From Oscillibacter sp. (lineage in GTDB: Bacteria > Bacillota > Clostridia > Oscillospirales > Oscillospiraceae), in NCBI GenBank assembly GCA_017482345.1, contig JAFUNB010000013.1, forward strand, positions 1 through 50,021: a stretch of DNA of 50,021 nt, in the 5' to 3' direction. A program made the translations under genes and the position numbers. How positions within the stretch are numbered: the first letter of the stretch is position 1; each line of letters starts with the position of its first letter. Under the pieces are notes generated by a model, which was given only the letters and a program-made list of their open reading frames with translations, did not search any database and was not told the DNA's origin. Of this stretch, positions 21,575 through 30,279 are shown piece by piece.

Positions 21575-22534
21575 TCAGGTAAAATCGGGTGCGATCTGCG
21601 CCACAGCATCCAGAATTCGGTGCTTGGCCTCGAGCCAGGGAGCTTCCACCGTGCAGCCGGCAGCCGCGGCGTGGCCGCCGCCGCCCAGGATGCGGCACAC
21701 TTCGGTGGCGTTGATGCGGCTGCCGGTGCGGACAGACATCTTCCAGACGTCTGGGCGCAGCTCCCGCATGGTAATGGCGCAGTCCACGCCCTCGATCTGG
21801 GGACCCAGGGAGGACAGGTCCTCCGCGTCGCTCTCCGTGGCGGCAAAGCGCTCCATCAGCGCCATGGGTACGGACAGCACGGCCACACGGTCGCAATCAT
21901 AAAACTCAGCGGAGCTGAGCATGGCGCCCTCCAGCTGCATGCGCTTGCGGCTCTTGGTGCGGAAAAACACCTTGTTGACGGTCTGGTAGTCGATGCCGGT
22001 GTTCATCAGTGCGGCAGCGACGGCGTGGGTGCTGGCGGTGGTGTTGGCGTAGATGAAGCCGCCGGTGTCAGTGGACACGGCCACATACAGGGGCAGGGCG
22101 ATCTCCGCTGTGATGGGGCCTAGCTCAGAGACGATGCTGTACATCAGCTCGCCGCAGGCGGCCGCCTCGCTCCGGACGATGTTCTCACGGCCGAAGCGCT
22201 CAAAGGACGGATGATGGTCGATGGCCAGATCAATGCGGTCGGCATAGAGTTTGGCGTTGTCCGGCAGTAGACCCAGGGTGGCGATGTCGGTGGATACCAC
22301 CTTGTCCGGCAGAAAATCCGCCGGTGCCTCATAGGGGCGGAAGTAGGGGGCGGTGCTGTCAGTCAGACCGGGGTTGGACAGCAGATATGCCGTCTTGCCC
22401 AGCGCCCGCAGAGCGGCGCACAGAGCGGCGGCGCAGCCCACGGTGTCGCCGTCAGGGCGTACATGGGTCAGAATCAAAACGTTGTCAAAAGTTTTCAGCA
22501 GAGCGGCGGTTTCCTGAACGGTCAGCAAACTCAT
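21575..22534 (-). CDS. nrnA: Bifunctional oligoribonuclease / PAP phosphatase NrnA (DHH family)
   Basis: 319 residues. DHH phosphoesterase motifs: ILTHVRPDGDTVGCAAAL (HxRPDGD), SVVSTDIATLG-like block with an aspartate ligand, LAIDHHPS (DHH), VAVSTDTGGF and, in the DHHA1 domain, ILGGGGHAAAAG. NrnA degrades nano-RNAs and c-di-GMP-derived pGpG, and dephosphorylates pAp. Its ATG overlaps the rbfA stop (22531-22534), so the two are coupled. The presence of a diguanylate cyclase in the window makes pGpG a plausible substrate, but NrnA is a general housekeeping enzyme here. Confidence 0.93.
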   Translation of the reverse strand: MSLLTVQETAALLKTFDNVLILTHVRPDGDTVGCAAALCAALRALGKTAYLLSNPGLTDSTAPYFRPYEAPADFLPDKVVSTDIATLGLLPDNAKLYADRIDLAIDHHPSFERFGRENIVRSEAAACGELMYSIVSELGPITAEIALPLYVAVSTDTGGFIYANTTASTHAVAAALMNTGIDYQTVNKVFFRTKSRKRMQLEGAMLSSAEFYDCDRVAVLSVPMALMERFAATESDAEDLSSLGPQIEGVDCAITMRELRPDVWKMSVRTGSRINATEVCRILGGGGHAAAAGCTVEAPWLEAKHRILDAVAQIAPDFT

Positions 22535-22920
22535 TCCTCCTCTTTCGTTTCAAACATGGGGCCGCGGGCCTCGTCGGCACGCTCCACCTGACGCAGGACC
22601 TCCAGAATGTGGGCGCCCTGCTGGATGGAGTCGTCGGCGATGAACTGCAGCTCCGGGGTATAGCGCAGCTGCAGGGAGTGGCCCAGCTCACGGCGCAGGA
22701 AGCCGGAGGCGGATTTCAGACCCTTCAGCACGTCCTTTTCCATGGACTTGTTCAGGGCGCTGACATAGATGCGGGAATAGCGCAGATCGCCGGTGGTGTC
22801 CACACGGATGATGGAGACCATGCCGGCCTGAGAGACGCGGGGGTCCTTCAGACGGCGGATCAGCGCGCTGAGCTCCCGCTGGATCTCTTCATTGATGCGG
22901 TCAATGCGGTTGCTTGCCAT
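22531..22920 (-). CDS. rbfA: 30S ribosome-binding factor A
   Basis: 129 residues. RIDRINEEIQRELSALIRR, DPRVSQAGMVSIIRVDTTGD and YSRIYVSALN, then LRRELGHSLQLRYTPELQFI, match RbfA. This KH-type protein helps 16S rRNA 5'-end maturation and 30S assembly, especially in the cold. The start at 22920 is preceded by AAAGGAG. It follows infB in the usual order, but a terminator-like hairpin separates it from infB. Confidence 0.95.
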   Translation of the reverse strand: MASNRIDRINEEIQRELSALIRRLKDPRVSQAGMVSIIRVDTTGDLRYSRIYVSALNKSMEKDVLKGLKSASGFLRRELGHSLQLRYTPELQFIADDSIQQGAHILEVLRQVERADEARGPMFETKEEE

Positions 22921-22950
22921 GTGTCGATTCTCCTTTCTGAGAGTTGAGAA

Positions 22951-22982
22951 AAAAGGGGCGGCGACGGGTCGCCGCCCCTTTC
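22951..22982 (-). terminator. Terminator-like hairpin between infB and rbfA
   Basis: A 14-bp GC-rich stem (AAAGGGGCGGCGAC / GTCGCCGCCCCTTT) with a two-base loop, followed on the minus strand by TTTTTTC. It lies after the infB stop and before the rbfA ribosome site, so it probably reduces read-through into rbfA-nrnA-truB-ribF. Confidence 0.8.
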
Positions 22983-23005
22983 AGTATTTGCGGAATCCGG
23001 AGACT

Positions 23006-25432
23006 TTAGCGAGGAATTTCCTCCATGGTGAAGCCCTCGATGATGTCGCCTTCCTTGATGTCGTTGAACTTCTCGATGGTCATGCCGCACTCGTAGCCGC
23101 TGGCAACTTCCTTGGCAGCGTCCTTGAAGCGCTGCAGGGAGGCCAGAGTACCCTCGTGGATGACGATGCCGTCACGCACCAGGCGGATGGAGCAGGCGCG
23201 GACGATCTTACCGTCGGTGACGTAGCAGCCGGCGACGGTGCCGACGGAGGAGACCTTGTAGGTCTGGCGGACCTCGGCGTGGCCCAGAACCACCTCGCGG
23301 AACTTGGGAGCCAGCATGCCCTTCATAGCGGCCTCGATCTCGTCGATGGCGTCGTAGATGACGCGGTACATCCGCATATCCACGTTCTGACGGGTGGCGC
23401 TGTCGCGGGCAGCGGCGTCGGGGCGGACGTTGAAGCCAACGATGATGGCGTTGGAGGAAGTGGCCAGCATGACGTCGGACTCGTTGATGGCGCCCACGCC
23501 GCCGTGGATGACACGGACGTTGACCTCTTCGTTGCTGAGCTTCTCCAGAGAGGCCTTCACAGCCTCCACGGAGCCCTGGACGTCGGCCTTGACGATCAGC
23601 GCCAGCTCCTTGCGGGAACCAGCCTGAATCTGATCGAACAGGTTCTCCAGAGACACCTTCTGGGTGGGAGCCAGAGCCTTGGCCTTCTCCTCGGCCTTGC
23701 GCTGCTCAACCAGCTCGCGGGCCATGCGCTCGTCGGCGACGGCGAAGAAGGGGCTGCCGCCCACGGGAGCTTCGCTGAGACCTGCGATCTCCACGGGGAC
23801 AGAGGGGCCGGCCTCGGCCAGGCGGGAGCCCTTGTAGTCCATCATGGTACGGACACGGCCGACAGCGGTGCCGGCGATGATGATGTCGCCCTGCTTCAGG
23901 GTGCCGTTCTGCACCAGCAGAGTGGCCACGGGGCCGCGGCCCTTGTCCAGACGGGACTCGATGACGGTGCCCTGTGCGGCGCGGTTGGGGTTGGCCTTCA
24001 GCTCTTCCATCTCGGCCAGCAGGACCAGGTTCTCCAGCAGGTTATCGATGCCGATGTTCTTCTTGGCGGAGATCTTGCAGACGATGGTCTCGCCGCCCCA
24101 CTCCTCAGGCACCAGGCCGTGCTCGGTCAGCTGCTGCATGATGCGGTCGGGGTTGGCGTTTTCCTTGTCGATCTTGTTGACGGCCACGATGATGGGGATA
24201 TCGGCGGCCTTGGCGTGGTTGATGGACTCGATGGTCTGGGGCATGATGCCGTCGTCGGCGGCGACCATCAGAATGGCAATGTCGGTGACCATGGCGCCGC
24301 GGGCACGCATGGAGGTGAATGCCTCATGGCCCGGGGTATCCAGGAAGGTGATGGGCTTGCCGTCCACCTGTGCCTGATAGGCGCCGATGTGCTGGGTGAT
24401 GCCGCCGGCCTCGCCGGAGGCCACGGAGGCGTTGCGGATGGTATCCAGCAGAGAGGTCTTGCCGTGGTCGACGTGGCCCATGACCACAACGACGGGAGCG
24501 CGGGGCAGCAGATCCTCCTCGCGGTCCTCGTGAACGTCGATCAGCTTCTCCTCAATGGTGACGACCACTTCCTTCTCCACCTTGCAGCCCAGCTCCTCGG
24601 CGATGATGGCTGCGGTGTCGAAGTCGATCAGCTGGCTCAGGGAGGCCATGATGCCGTTCTTCATCAGGCACTTGACCACCTCGGCGCCGGTCTTCTTCAT
24701 GCGGCTGGCCAGCTCGCCCACAGAGATCTCGTCAGGGATCTGAACCTTGACGGGAGCCTTCTTGGCGATCTCCAGCTGCAGCTTGCGCATACGCTCGGCC
24801 TCATCCTGCTTGCGCTTGTTGGAGAAGGTCATGTTGCCCTTGCGCTGGTTGTTGCGGAACTTTTCCTTGCCGCCCTGCTTCTGCATGCGCTCGCCGCGCT
24901 CGCCGCCCAGATCCTCCAGACGCTCGTCGTACTTGGCCAGGTTCACATCGCCGCCCTTGCGGGTATCGACGATCTTCTTCTGGGGCACACGGCTGACGGG
25001 CTGCTGGACAACAGGCTGAGCCTGCTGCTGGGGAGCGGCCTGCTGGGGACGCTGACCACCCTGCTGGGGGCGCTGGCCGCCCTGCTGAGGACGGTTACCC
25101 TGCTGCTGAGGACGCTGGCCGCCCTGCTGGGGGCGGTTGCCCTGCTGGGGACGCTGGCCGCCCTGCTGGGGAGCAGCCTGCTGGGGCTTGCTCTGCTGGG
25201 GAGCGGGAGCAGCCTTGGGGGCCTCCTTGGGCTGGACATCGGCGTAGATGGCCTGAATGCCGGAGACCTGGTTGTGCTGGGTCAGATAGTCAAAGATCAC
25301 AGACAGCTCGTGGTCGGTCAGAACCTGCATGTGGTTCTTGGGAGCGGCCACGTACTTGGTCAGGATCTCCGTGACGGTTTTGGTGGGCAGACCGAAATCC
25401 TTGGCCACCTCATGCACTCTGTATTTTTCCAA
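23006..25432 (-). CDS. infB: Translation initiation factor IF-2
   Basis: 808 residues. An IF2_N-type domain opens the protein ([18 protein letters not shown]), a Gln/Gly/Pro/Arg-rich linker follows (about 75-135), then a second IF2_N-like region ([14 protein letters not shown]) and the GTPase core with [14 protein letters not shown] (G1, about 318), DTPGHEAF (G3) and [12 protein letters not shown] (G4), ending in domains II-IV. It brings formyl-Met-tRNA to the 30S subunit and promotes 70S joining. I take the TTG at 25432 as start (MEKYRVHEV), six bases after GAGGTG; a GTG three codons upstream overlaps that site. Confidence 0.95.
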   Translation of the reverse strand: MEKYRVHEVAKDFGLPTKTVTEILTKYVAAPKNHMQVLTDHELSVIFDYLTQHNQVSGIQAIYADVQPKEAPKAAPAPQQSKPQQAAPQQGGQRPQQGNRPQQGGQRPQQQGNRPQQGGQRPQQGGQRPQQAAPQQQAQPVVQQPVSRVPQKKIVDTRKGGDVNLAKYDERLEDLGGERGERMQKQGGKEKFRNNQRKGNMTFSNKRKQDEAERMRKLQLEIAKKAPVKVQIPDEISVGELASRMKKTGAEVVKCLMKNGIMASLSQLIDFDTAAIIAEELGCKVEKEVVVTIEEKLIDVHEDREEDLLPRAPVVVVMGHVDHGKTSLLDTIRNASVASGEAGGITQHIGAYQAQVDGKPITFLDTPGHEAFTSMRARGAMVTDIAILMVAADDGIMPQTIESINHAKAADIPIIVAVNKIDKENANPDRIMQQLTEHGLVPEEWGGETIVCKISAKKNIGIDNLLENLVLLAEMEELKANPNRAAQGTVIESRLDKGRGPVATLLVQNGTLKQGDIIIAGTAVGRVRTMMDYKGSRLAEAGPSVPVEIAGLSEAPVGGSPFFAVADERMARELVEQRKAEEKAKALAPTQKVSLENLFDQIQAGSRKELALIVKADVQGSVEAVKASLEKLSNEEVNVRVIHGGVGAINESDVMLATSSNAIIVGFNVRPDAAARDSATRQNVDMRMYRVIYDAIDEIEAAMKGMLAPKFREVVLGHAEVRQTYKVSSVGTVAGCYVTDGKIVRACSIRLVRDGIVIHEGTLASLQRFKDAAKEVASGYECGMTIEKFNDIKEGDIIEGFTMEEIPR
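25020..25200 (-). repeat. infB: Imperfect tandem repeats in the IF-2 linker
   Basis: Repeated 18-30 bp units encode PQQGGQR and PQQGNR five to seven times, with some units carrying an extra Gln codon. This in-frame low-complexity DNA can change length by slippage without breaking the gene. Confidence 0.7.
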
Positions 25433-25504
25433 TAAAAACACCTCGAATTACCAGTTGTAAGACTGGGGAAAATTTTTTACAAGTGACTGCCGCAAGGGCA
25501 GAGA

Positions 25505-26146
25505 TCAGCTTTCCTTCTTCCGGAAAGAGCCCTTGCCCTTTTTCACAGGGCGGCTGTGGGCGTAAGGGTTCGTCTTCGCCCGGGGCTTTTGGCGGTTGTC
25601 CCGGGAGGGGCGGCTGGCGCCCTTTCTGGGAGTATATGTTTTCTCCGCCGGCTTTTTCTCGGCGGACTGCTGTTTGGCTTCCGGCTTGGGGGCCTCCTGC
25701 CCGGGAGATTCCTTCTTTTTCACTTTGCCGGTGCGGATGTTTTTCTCGTGGGCCTTCTGCTCGGCGCGGCGCTCGGCGGCACGCTGGGCCTTCAGATCCA
25801 GCTTGGCGGCTGCCTCATCGTAGTGAACGGGATCCAGCTCGGCCAGACGGTGGACCACCGCGTTGGCAAGGCCGATGTCGGTGATGGCCACGATGGCTGC
25901 GGCGCTGCGGCCGACGGCGCGGCCCAGCTCCGCCTTGGTGAAGGGGACCCGGAGCCACAGGCACTGGCCCATCTCAGCGAAGTGGGCGCAGCGGCGGCGG
26001 GTGTTGTCTGCGGCGTCGGAGGCCAGCAGCAGCACACGGGCGTCCCGGGCGCGGGCCACGGCCTCCACGGGCTCCTCGCCTACGGTCAGGTTACCGCCCC
26101 GCAGGCACAGGCCCAGGAAGGAGAGGATATTGCTGCGCTTATCCAT
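25505..26146 (-). CDS. YlxQ-like L7Ae family RNA-binding protein with basic C-terminal extension
   Basis: 213 residues. Residues 1-100 resemble the L7Ae/YlxQ fold (ILSFLGLCLRGGNLTVGEEP, ARVLLLASDAADNTRRRCAH, LGRAVGRSAAAIVAITDIGLA). The remaining 110 residues are a Lys/Arg/Pro-rich disordered tail (KNIRTGKVKKKESPGQEAP ... RDNRQKPRAKTNPYAHSRP) absent from the roughly 100-residue Bacillus protein. L7Ae-type proteins bind kink-turn RNA. The ATG at 26146 lies six bases after GGGAGGTG and overlaps the rnpM end by 8 bp. Position between rnpM and infB is typical. Confidence 0.88.
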   Translation of the reverse strand: MDKRSNILSFLGLCLRGGNLTVGEEPVEAVARARDARVLLLASDAADNTRRRCAHFAEMGQCLWLRVPFTKAELGRAVGRSAAAIVAITDIGLANAVVHRLAELDPVHYDEAAAKLDLKAQRAAERRAEQKAHEKNIRTGKVKKKESPGQEAPKPEAKQQSAEKKPAEKTYTPRKGASRPSRDNRQKPRAKTNPYAHSRPVKKGKGSFRKKES

Positions 26147-26414
26147 TGGCACCTCCCAGTTCCTGTTCCATGGCGTCGTACACCTCAGCGGGGATGGCGG
26201 TCTCGAAGGCGCGCTCCAGAGCGCGGGACTTGCGGGCGCGCTTGAGACATTCCACGTCGTGACACACATAGGCGCCGCGGCCGGGCTTCTTGCCGCCGAA
26301 GTCCAGAGAGACCTGACCCTCCGGGGATTTGACCACGCGGAGCAGGGACTTCTTATCTTTCATTTCACGGCAGCCCACACACTGCCGCTGGGGGATCTTT
26401 TTGACTTTGGGCAT
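26139..26414 (-). CDS. rnpM: RNase P modulator RnpM (YlxR, DUF448)
   Basis: 91 residues. RQCVGCREMKDKKSLLRVV and KKPGRGAYVCHDVECLKRA are the YlxR/DUF448 hallmarks (CxxC and GRGAYVC). In Bacillus subtilis the protein binds RNase P RNA and modulates tRNA processing. It sits 25 bp after nusA and overlaps the ylxQ-like gene, giving the classic nusA-ylxR-ylxQ-infB order. Confidence 0.93.
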   Translation of the reverse strand: MPKVKKIPQRQCVGCREMKDKKSLLRVVKSPEGQVSLDFGGKKPGRGAYVCHDVECLKRARKSRALERAFETAIPAEVYDAMEQELGGANG

Positions 26415-26439
26415 CTGTCAGACCGCCTTTCCTGTCAAA

Positions 26440-27576
26440 TCAGGCCTCGGCCTCTGCTGCCATCTCGGCCAGATCCTCGTCGGAGCCCTGATAGCTCTGG
26501 GGCTTGATGTCGATCTTGTAGCCGGTCAGACGGGCGGCCAGACGGGCGTTCTGGCCCTCCTTGCCGATGGCCAGGGACAGCTGGTCATCGGGAACCAGCA
26601 CGCGGCAGGCCTTGCCCTCGTCAGCCATCCATACATCCACCACGTCGGCGGGAGCCAGAGCGGCGGCGATAAAGGCGGCGGGGTCCTCGCTGTACTTGAT
26701 GATGTCGATCTTCTCGCCCCGCAGCTCGTCGACGATGTTGCCGACACGCTGGCCCTTGGGGCCGACGCAGGCGCCGATGGGATCCACGTTCTCGTCGTTG
26801 GACCAGACGGCCATCTTGGTGCGGCTGCCGGCCTCGCGGGCGATGGAGCGGACCTCCACGGTGCCGTCGTAGATCTCAGGCACTTCCAGCTCGAACAGAC
26901 GCTTTACCAGACCGGGGTGGGTACGGGAGATCAGGACCTGGGGACCGCGGGTGGAGCGGCGGACTTCCACCACGTACACCTTCACATGCATGCCCTCGGT
27001 CAGTTCCTCGCCGGGGACCTGCTCGCCGCTCATCAGCAGAGCCTCAGTGGACTCGCTGCCGGTGCCGATGCGCAGGCTGACGTTGCCGTTGCGCTGGTCG
27101 ATACGGGTGACCACACCGGTGAGGATCTCATGCTGCTTGGAGTTGAACTCGTCATACACCATGCCGCGCTCGGCCTCGCGCAGACCCTGGATGATGACCT
27201 GCTTGCCGTTGCCGGCAGCGATGCGGCCGAACTCCACGGTGTCCACAGGGATGTTGATGATGTCGCCGATCTCATAGCGGGCGGAGATCTTCTTGGCCTC
27301 CTCAACGGGCATTTCGTTGGCGGGGTCCACATAGTCCTCCTCGTCCACAACGTTCTTCTGGACGAACATCTTCAGAGTCTGATGCTCCTCGTCCACGTCC
27401 ACGATGACGTTCTCCACGTCGGTGTGGTCGCGCTTGTAGGCGGTGGTCAGAGCCTGGATGATCTTATCCATCATGAAGGACTGGGGGATGCCGCGCTCTT
27501 TCTCCAGCATGGCCAGAGCGGCGAAGATCTCGGAGGGATTGAAACCTACGGGTTCTTTCTGCTTTTTGCCTCTCAT
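26440..27576 (-). CDS. nusA: Transcription termination/antitermination factor NusA
   Basis: 378 residues. An N-terminal RNAP-binding domain (EIFAALAMLEKERGIPQSFM), S1 domain (about 135-200, LTGVVTRIDQRNGNVSLRIG), KH1 (SRTHPGLVKRLFELEVPEIYDG, VRSIAREAGSRTKMAV) and KH2 (DPIGACVGPKGQRVGNIVDE, LAIGKEGQNARLAARLTG). NusA binds RNA polymerase, promotes pausing and hairpin-dependent termination, and acts in rRNA antitermination. Firmicutes NusA lacks the acidic repeats found in E. coli, as here. The ATG at 27576 has AAAGGAG nine bases upstream. Confidence 0.95.
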   Translation of the reverse strand: MRGKKQKEPVGFNPSEIFAALAMLEKERGIPQSFMMDKIIQALTTAYKRDHTDVENVIVDVDEEHQTLKMFVQKNVVDEEDYVDPANEMPVEEAKKISARYEIGDIINIPVDTVEFGRIAAGNGKQVIIQGLREAERGMVYDEFNSKQHEILTGVVTRIDQRNGNVSLRIGTGSESTEALLMSGEQVPGEELTEGMHVKVYVVEVRRSTRGPQVLISRTHPGLVKRLFELEVPEIYDGTVEVRSIAREAGSRTKMAVWSNDENVDPIGACVGPKGQRVGNIVDELRGEKIDIIKYSEDPAAFIAAALAPADVVDVWMADEGKACRVLVPDDQLSLAIGKEGQNARLAARLTGYKIDIKPQSYQGSDEDLAEMAAEAEA

Positions 27577-27630
27577 TGGTGATTTCTCCTTTATTCTTGA
27601 TACGTCTTTTTCAAACGATGCGTGAACGAA

Positions 27631-28092
27631 TTAAAATTCCACCCGCAGGCGGCACAGAGCCACATCCTTCTTCACGAAGGTCAGCTCCTCCTTGCCAACG
27701 GTGATGGTCAGGTCGCCGGTCTCGGCGTCATAGGCCTTCAGGTGGCCGGCAAATTCCTTGCGGCCCTCCTGGGCGCGGTACAGCTTCACCAGCACGGGGC
27801 TGCCCACGAAGCGCTCATAGTCGCCGGGGCGCTTCAAAACGCGCTCAGCGCCGGCGGAGCCGACTTCCAGGGTGTAGCTGCCGTCGATGGGGTCGGCCTC
27901 GTCCAGCAGGTCGCTGACCTTGCGGGAGATGGCCTCGCAGTCCAGAATATCCACGCCGCCCTCCTTGTCCAGCAGGATGCGCAGATACCAGGTGCCGGCC
28001 TCTTTCACATACTCCACGTCCCACAGGGTGCAGCCCTGCTCGGCAATGGCGGGAGCGGCCAGTTCTGCGGTCAGTTCGGTGATCTTTTTCAT
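27631..28092 (-). CDS. rimP: Ribosome maturation factor RimP
   Basis: 153 residues. ELAAPAIAEQGCTLWDVEYV, LRILLDKEGGVDILDCEAIS and the block LEVGSAGAERVLKRPGDYERFVG, followed by an SH3-like C-terminal domain (GHLKAYDAETGDLTITVG), identify RimP, a 30S assembly factor. The usual SSPGLDRPL is relaxed to GSAGAERVL here. The ATG at 28092 has GGAGG about 11 bases upstream; an extension to 28212 would run through the leader hairpin and is rejected. It is the first gene of the nusA operon. Confidence 0.92.
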   Translation of the reverse strand: MKKITELTAELAAPAIAEQGCTLWDVEYVKEAGTWYLRILLDKEGGVDILDCEAISRKVSDLLDEADPIDGSYTLEVGSAGAERVLKRPGDYERFVGSPVLVKLYRAQEGRKEFAGHLKAYDAETGDLTITVGKEELTFVKKDVALCRLRVEF

Positions 28093-28151
28093 TGAGGGAA
28101 CTCCTCCATTTGACAAAATTTTCAAATTTTGACAGGCCCAAAAAGGCCAAC

Positions 28152-28177
28152 AAAAAGAGCGGGCTGTTGGCCCACTC
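28152..28177 (-). promoter_or_regulatory. Attenuator-like hairpin in the rimP leader
   Basis: RNA GAGTGGGC / GCCCGCTC (28177-28170 with 28164-28157), loop CAACA, then TTTTTG: an intrinsic terminator 60 bp upstream of the rimP start codon and inside its transcript. The downstream GTTGGCC (28151-28145) can pair with GGCCAAC (28172-28166) in the hairpin, giving an alternative fold. Leader attenuators before rimP-nusA fit NusA autoregulation, but this is inference. Confidence 0.6.
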
Positions 28178-28202
28178 CGCAAATCCTTCTTCTTACATAC
28201 AC

Positions 28203-28231
28203 ACCATACCATAACTAAAAGAAAAGTTCAA
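28203..28231 (-). promoter_or_regulatory. Promoter for the rimP-nusA-infB operon
   Basis: Minus strand TTGAAC (28231-28226), 17-bp spacer, TATGGT (28208-28203); the resulting leader is about 105 nt. Confidence 0.6.
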
Positions 28232-28266
28232 GCCTTTCCTTGCTGTTTTCAGGGTCTATTTTGCAC

Positions 28267-28306
28267 AAAAAAGTGGCTGGATATGCGGAATTTCGCATAT
28301 CCAGCC
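28267..28306 (-). terminator. Terminator of the metal ABC transporter operon
   Basis: A 13-bp stem GGCTGGATATGCG / CGCATATCCAGCC (with an A-rich loop) followed on the minus strand by ACTTTTTTG. Confidence 0.9.
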
Positions 28307-28312
28307 GGTAAA

Positions 28313-29125
28313 TCAGCGATGACGGAGGGCCGCAGCCACGCAGGAGAGCAGGAACAGCGCCAGATTGGCCACCACCACGGAGGCGCCCACAGGGGTGGAC
28401 AGCACGAAGGAGGCGGTGAGGCCGGCGCAGAAGCAGCTGACGGAGGTGACAGCGGAGCAGATGACGACGCCCCGGAAGCTCTTGAACAGGCGCATGGCCG
28501 TCAGGGCCGGGAAGATGACCAGAGAGGAGATGAGCATGGCGCCCATCATCCGCATGCCCAGCACGATGGTCAGGGCAGTCAGAATGGCCAGCAGGGTGTT
28601 GTACCAGTCCACATTCAGTCCGGTGGCCCGGGAGAAGCTCTCGTCAAAGGTGACGGCGAACAGCTTGTGATAGAACAGGATAAACAGCACCAGAACCGCC
28701 GCGCACAGAATGACGGACAGCGTTACGTCCTCCTTTGTCATGGCCAGCACGCTGCCGAACATATAGTTGTCCACATCGGTGGTCATGCCGGTGGTGCGGG
28801 AGATGACGATGATGCCGATGGCCAGCGCGGAAGCGCTCATGACGGCAATGGCGGCGTCGGAGTTCCAGCGGGGATGGTTGGCCATCCGCAGCAGGAAGAA
28901 GGCGGCCAGAATCACCACGGGGATGGAGAAATACAGGGGTGTAAAGTCCAGCGCCACGGCGATGGCCAGCGCGCCGAAGGACACATGAGAGAGACCGTCG
29001 CCGATCATGGAATAGCGCTTGAGCACCAGGGATACGCCCAGCAGCGCGGCGCACAGGCTCACCAGCACGCCGGCGATCAGTGCGCGCTGCATGAAGGGAT
29101 AGGAAAACATCTGAATAAAGTCCAT
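28313..29125 (-). CDS. Metal ABC transporter permease (ZnuB/MntB family)
   Basis: 270 residues with eight to nine membrane helices, of the ABC-3 family: FMQRALIAGVLVSLCAALLG, LVLKRYSMIGDGLSHVSFG (the YSMIGDGLSH block is diagnostic), NSDAAIAVMSASALAIGIIV and LGMRMMGAMLISSLVIFPAL. It forms the membrane channel for zinc or manganese uptake. The ATG at 29125 has GGAGG seven bases upstream and lies 1 bp after the ATPase gene. The upstream Fur-type regulator with a Fur/Zur-like box argues for zinc, but the metal is not proven. No substrate-binding ZnuA is encoded here. Confidence 0.92.
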   Translation of the reverse strand: MDFIQMFSYPFMQRALIAGVLVSLCAALLGVSLVLKRYSMIGDGLSHVSFGALAIAVALDFTPLYFSIPVVILAAFFLLRMANHPRWNSDAAIAVMSASALAIGIIVISRTTGMTTDVDNYMFGSVLAMTKEDVTLSVILCAAVLVLFILFYHKLFAVTFDESFSRATGLNVDWYNTLLAILTALTIVLGMRMMGAMLISSLVIFPALTAMRLFKSFRGVVICSAVTSVSCFCAGLTASFVLSTPVGASVVVANLALFLLSCVAAALRHR

Positions 29126-29126
29126 A

Positions 29127-29837
29127 TCAGCCCTCCTCTCTGAAACGCTTGCCCATGGGAGAGGCCAGATATTCTCCGGCACTGCCCAGGAACACGCCAC
29201 GGCGGCCGATGTGCAGCACCCGCTGGGCGCTCTGCAGGGCGGCTTTCAGGTCGTGGGTCACCATGACGATGGCCATGCCCTCTTTCTTGTTCAGGTAGGA
29301 CAGGATCTTGTAGAGGTCCTGGGCGGCGGCGGGATCCAGGCCGGTGATGGGCTCATCGAGAATGAGCAGCTTGTGGGCGGCGCACAGGGCCCGGGCCAGC
29401 AGAACACGCTGCTGCTGGCCGCCGGAGAGATCCCGGTAGCACTGGTCCTTCAGCTCCAGCACGCCCAGCTTGCCCATATTCATCAGCGCTTCGGACTTTT
29501 GGGCAGGGGAGTAGAAGAAATGCATGCCCTTTTTGTTGAGACAGCCGGACAGCACCACCTCATACACGGTGGCGGGGAAGTCCCGCTGGGCCCGGGTCTG
29601 CTGGGGCAGATAGCCCAGATTGCCCCGCTTCAGCTCCGCGGAGCGCCAGATCTCACCGCTCTGGGGCGGCAGCAGACCCAAAAGACCCCGCAGCAGGGTG
29701 GACTTACCGGAGCCGTTGTCGCCCACGATGCACAGATAGTCCCCCTCCCGGATGGACAGATCCAGATGGGTCAGCACGCTCTGGCCCTCATAGCCCAGAG
29801 ACACGTCCCGGCAGGCCAGCAGTTCAGGTCGTTCCAT
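29127..29837 (-). CDS. Metal ABC transporter ATP-binding protein (ZnuC family)
   Basis: 236 residues. Walker A VGDNGSGKSTLLRGLLG, Q-loop LGYLPQQT, signature LSGGQQQRVLLARAL, Walker B LLILDEPITGLD and switch histidine MVTHD are all intact. The segment VVLSGCLNKKGMHFFYS is typical of zinc/manganese importers. The ATG at 29837 has GGAGG seven bases upstream and overlaps the end of the regulator gene by 14 bp, so the operon is regulator-ATPase-permease. It powers metal import. Confidence 0.93.
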   Translation of the reverse strand: MERPELLACRDVSLGYEGQSVLTHLDLSIREGDYLCIVGDNGSGKSTLLRGLLGLLPPQSGEIWRSAELKRGNLGYLPQQTRAQRDFPATVYEVVLSGCLNKKGMHFFYSPAQKSEALMNMGKLGVLELKDQCYRDLSGGQQQRVLLARALCAAHKLLILDEPITGLDPAAAQDLYKILSYLNKKEGMAIVMVTHDLKAALQSAQRVLHIGRRGVFLGSAGEYLASPMGKRFREEG

Positions 29838-30243
29838 GGGTGGCCTCCTCTCCGTTGCAAAGGTCGCACACGCCGGCAAACAGCGTCTGACGGGGATCGA
29901 TGCGGAAGTGGTGCTCCTGCTCCAGATGCTGGTAAAAGTCATGGAGGTGGGTGCAGTCCAGATGGCGGATGCGGCCGCAGCGGCTGCACTTTAAGAGAAA
30001 GCAGTCCCGGTGGTTGTCTTCCGTGTGAGCGCACAGGTGGTAAAAGGCGCCTTCGGCGGTGTTGACCTTGTGCAGCTGGCCGCTGGCGGCCAATTTGTCC
30101 AGATGGCGGTAAATAGTGGCCAGACCTACGCTGCTGCCGCTGCGGCGCAGCTCCGCGGCAAGCTCTGCGGCGGTGAGGGATTCCTCCCGGCGCTGCTCGA
30201 AACAGCGCAGAACGGCCTGACTCTGTTTGGTGGTATAAGCCAT
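29824..30243 (-). CDS. Fur family regulator (Zur/PerR-like)
   Basis: 139 residues. The winged-helix domain contains SLTAAELAAELRRSGSSVGL and ATIYRHLDKLAASGQLHKV. The dimerisation domain has the HxHxxxC-type metal site (FYHLCAHTEDNHRDCFLLKC) and the structural zinc pairs CSRC and CDLC. Operon position with a ZnuBC-type importer makes a zinc sensor (Zur) most likely; PerR or Mur would also have this fold. It likely represses its own operon through the box at 30259-30277. Confidence 0.9.
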   Translation of the reverse strand: MAYTTKQSQAVLRCFEQRREESLTAAELAAELRRSGSSVGLATIYRHLDKLAASGQLHKVNTAEGAFYHLCAHTEDNHRDCFLLKCSRCGRIRHLDCTHLHDFYQHLEQEHHFRIDPRQTLFAGVCDLCNGEEATHGTT

Positions 30244-30258
30244 AGTTGTCTCCAATTT

Positions 30259-30277
30259 GAAAATGATTATCGTTCTC
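30259..30277 (-). promoter_or_regulatory. Fur/Zur-like operator
   Basis: GAAAATGATTATCGTTCTC is a 19-bp imperfect palindrome, 16 of 19 positions like the classical Fur consensus GATAATGATTATCATTATC. It covers the transcription start expected from the promoter at 30280-30307, so binding should repress the regulator-ABC operon. Confidence 0.7.
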
Positions 30278-30279
30278 GA

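Noticed and set aside
22892-25435. 847-codon plus-strand frame opposite infB
   Set aside because: Leu/Gly/Val/Asp repeats are the complement of infB codons, including its linker repeats. No ribosome site or family resemblance.
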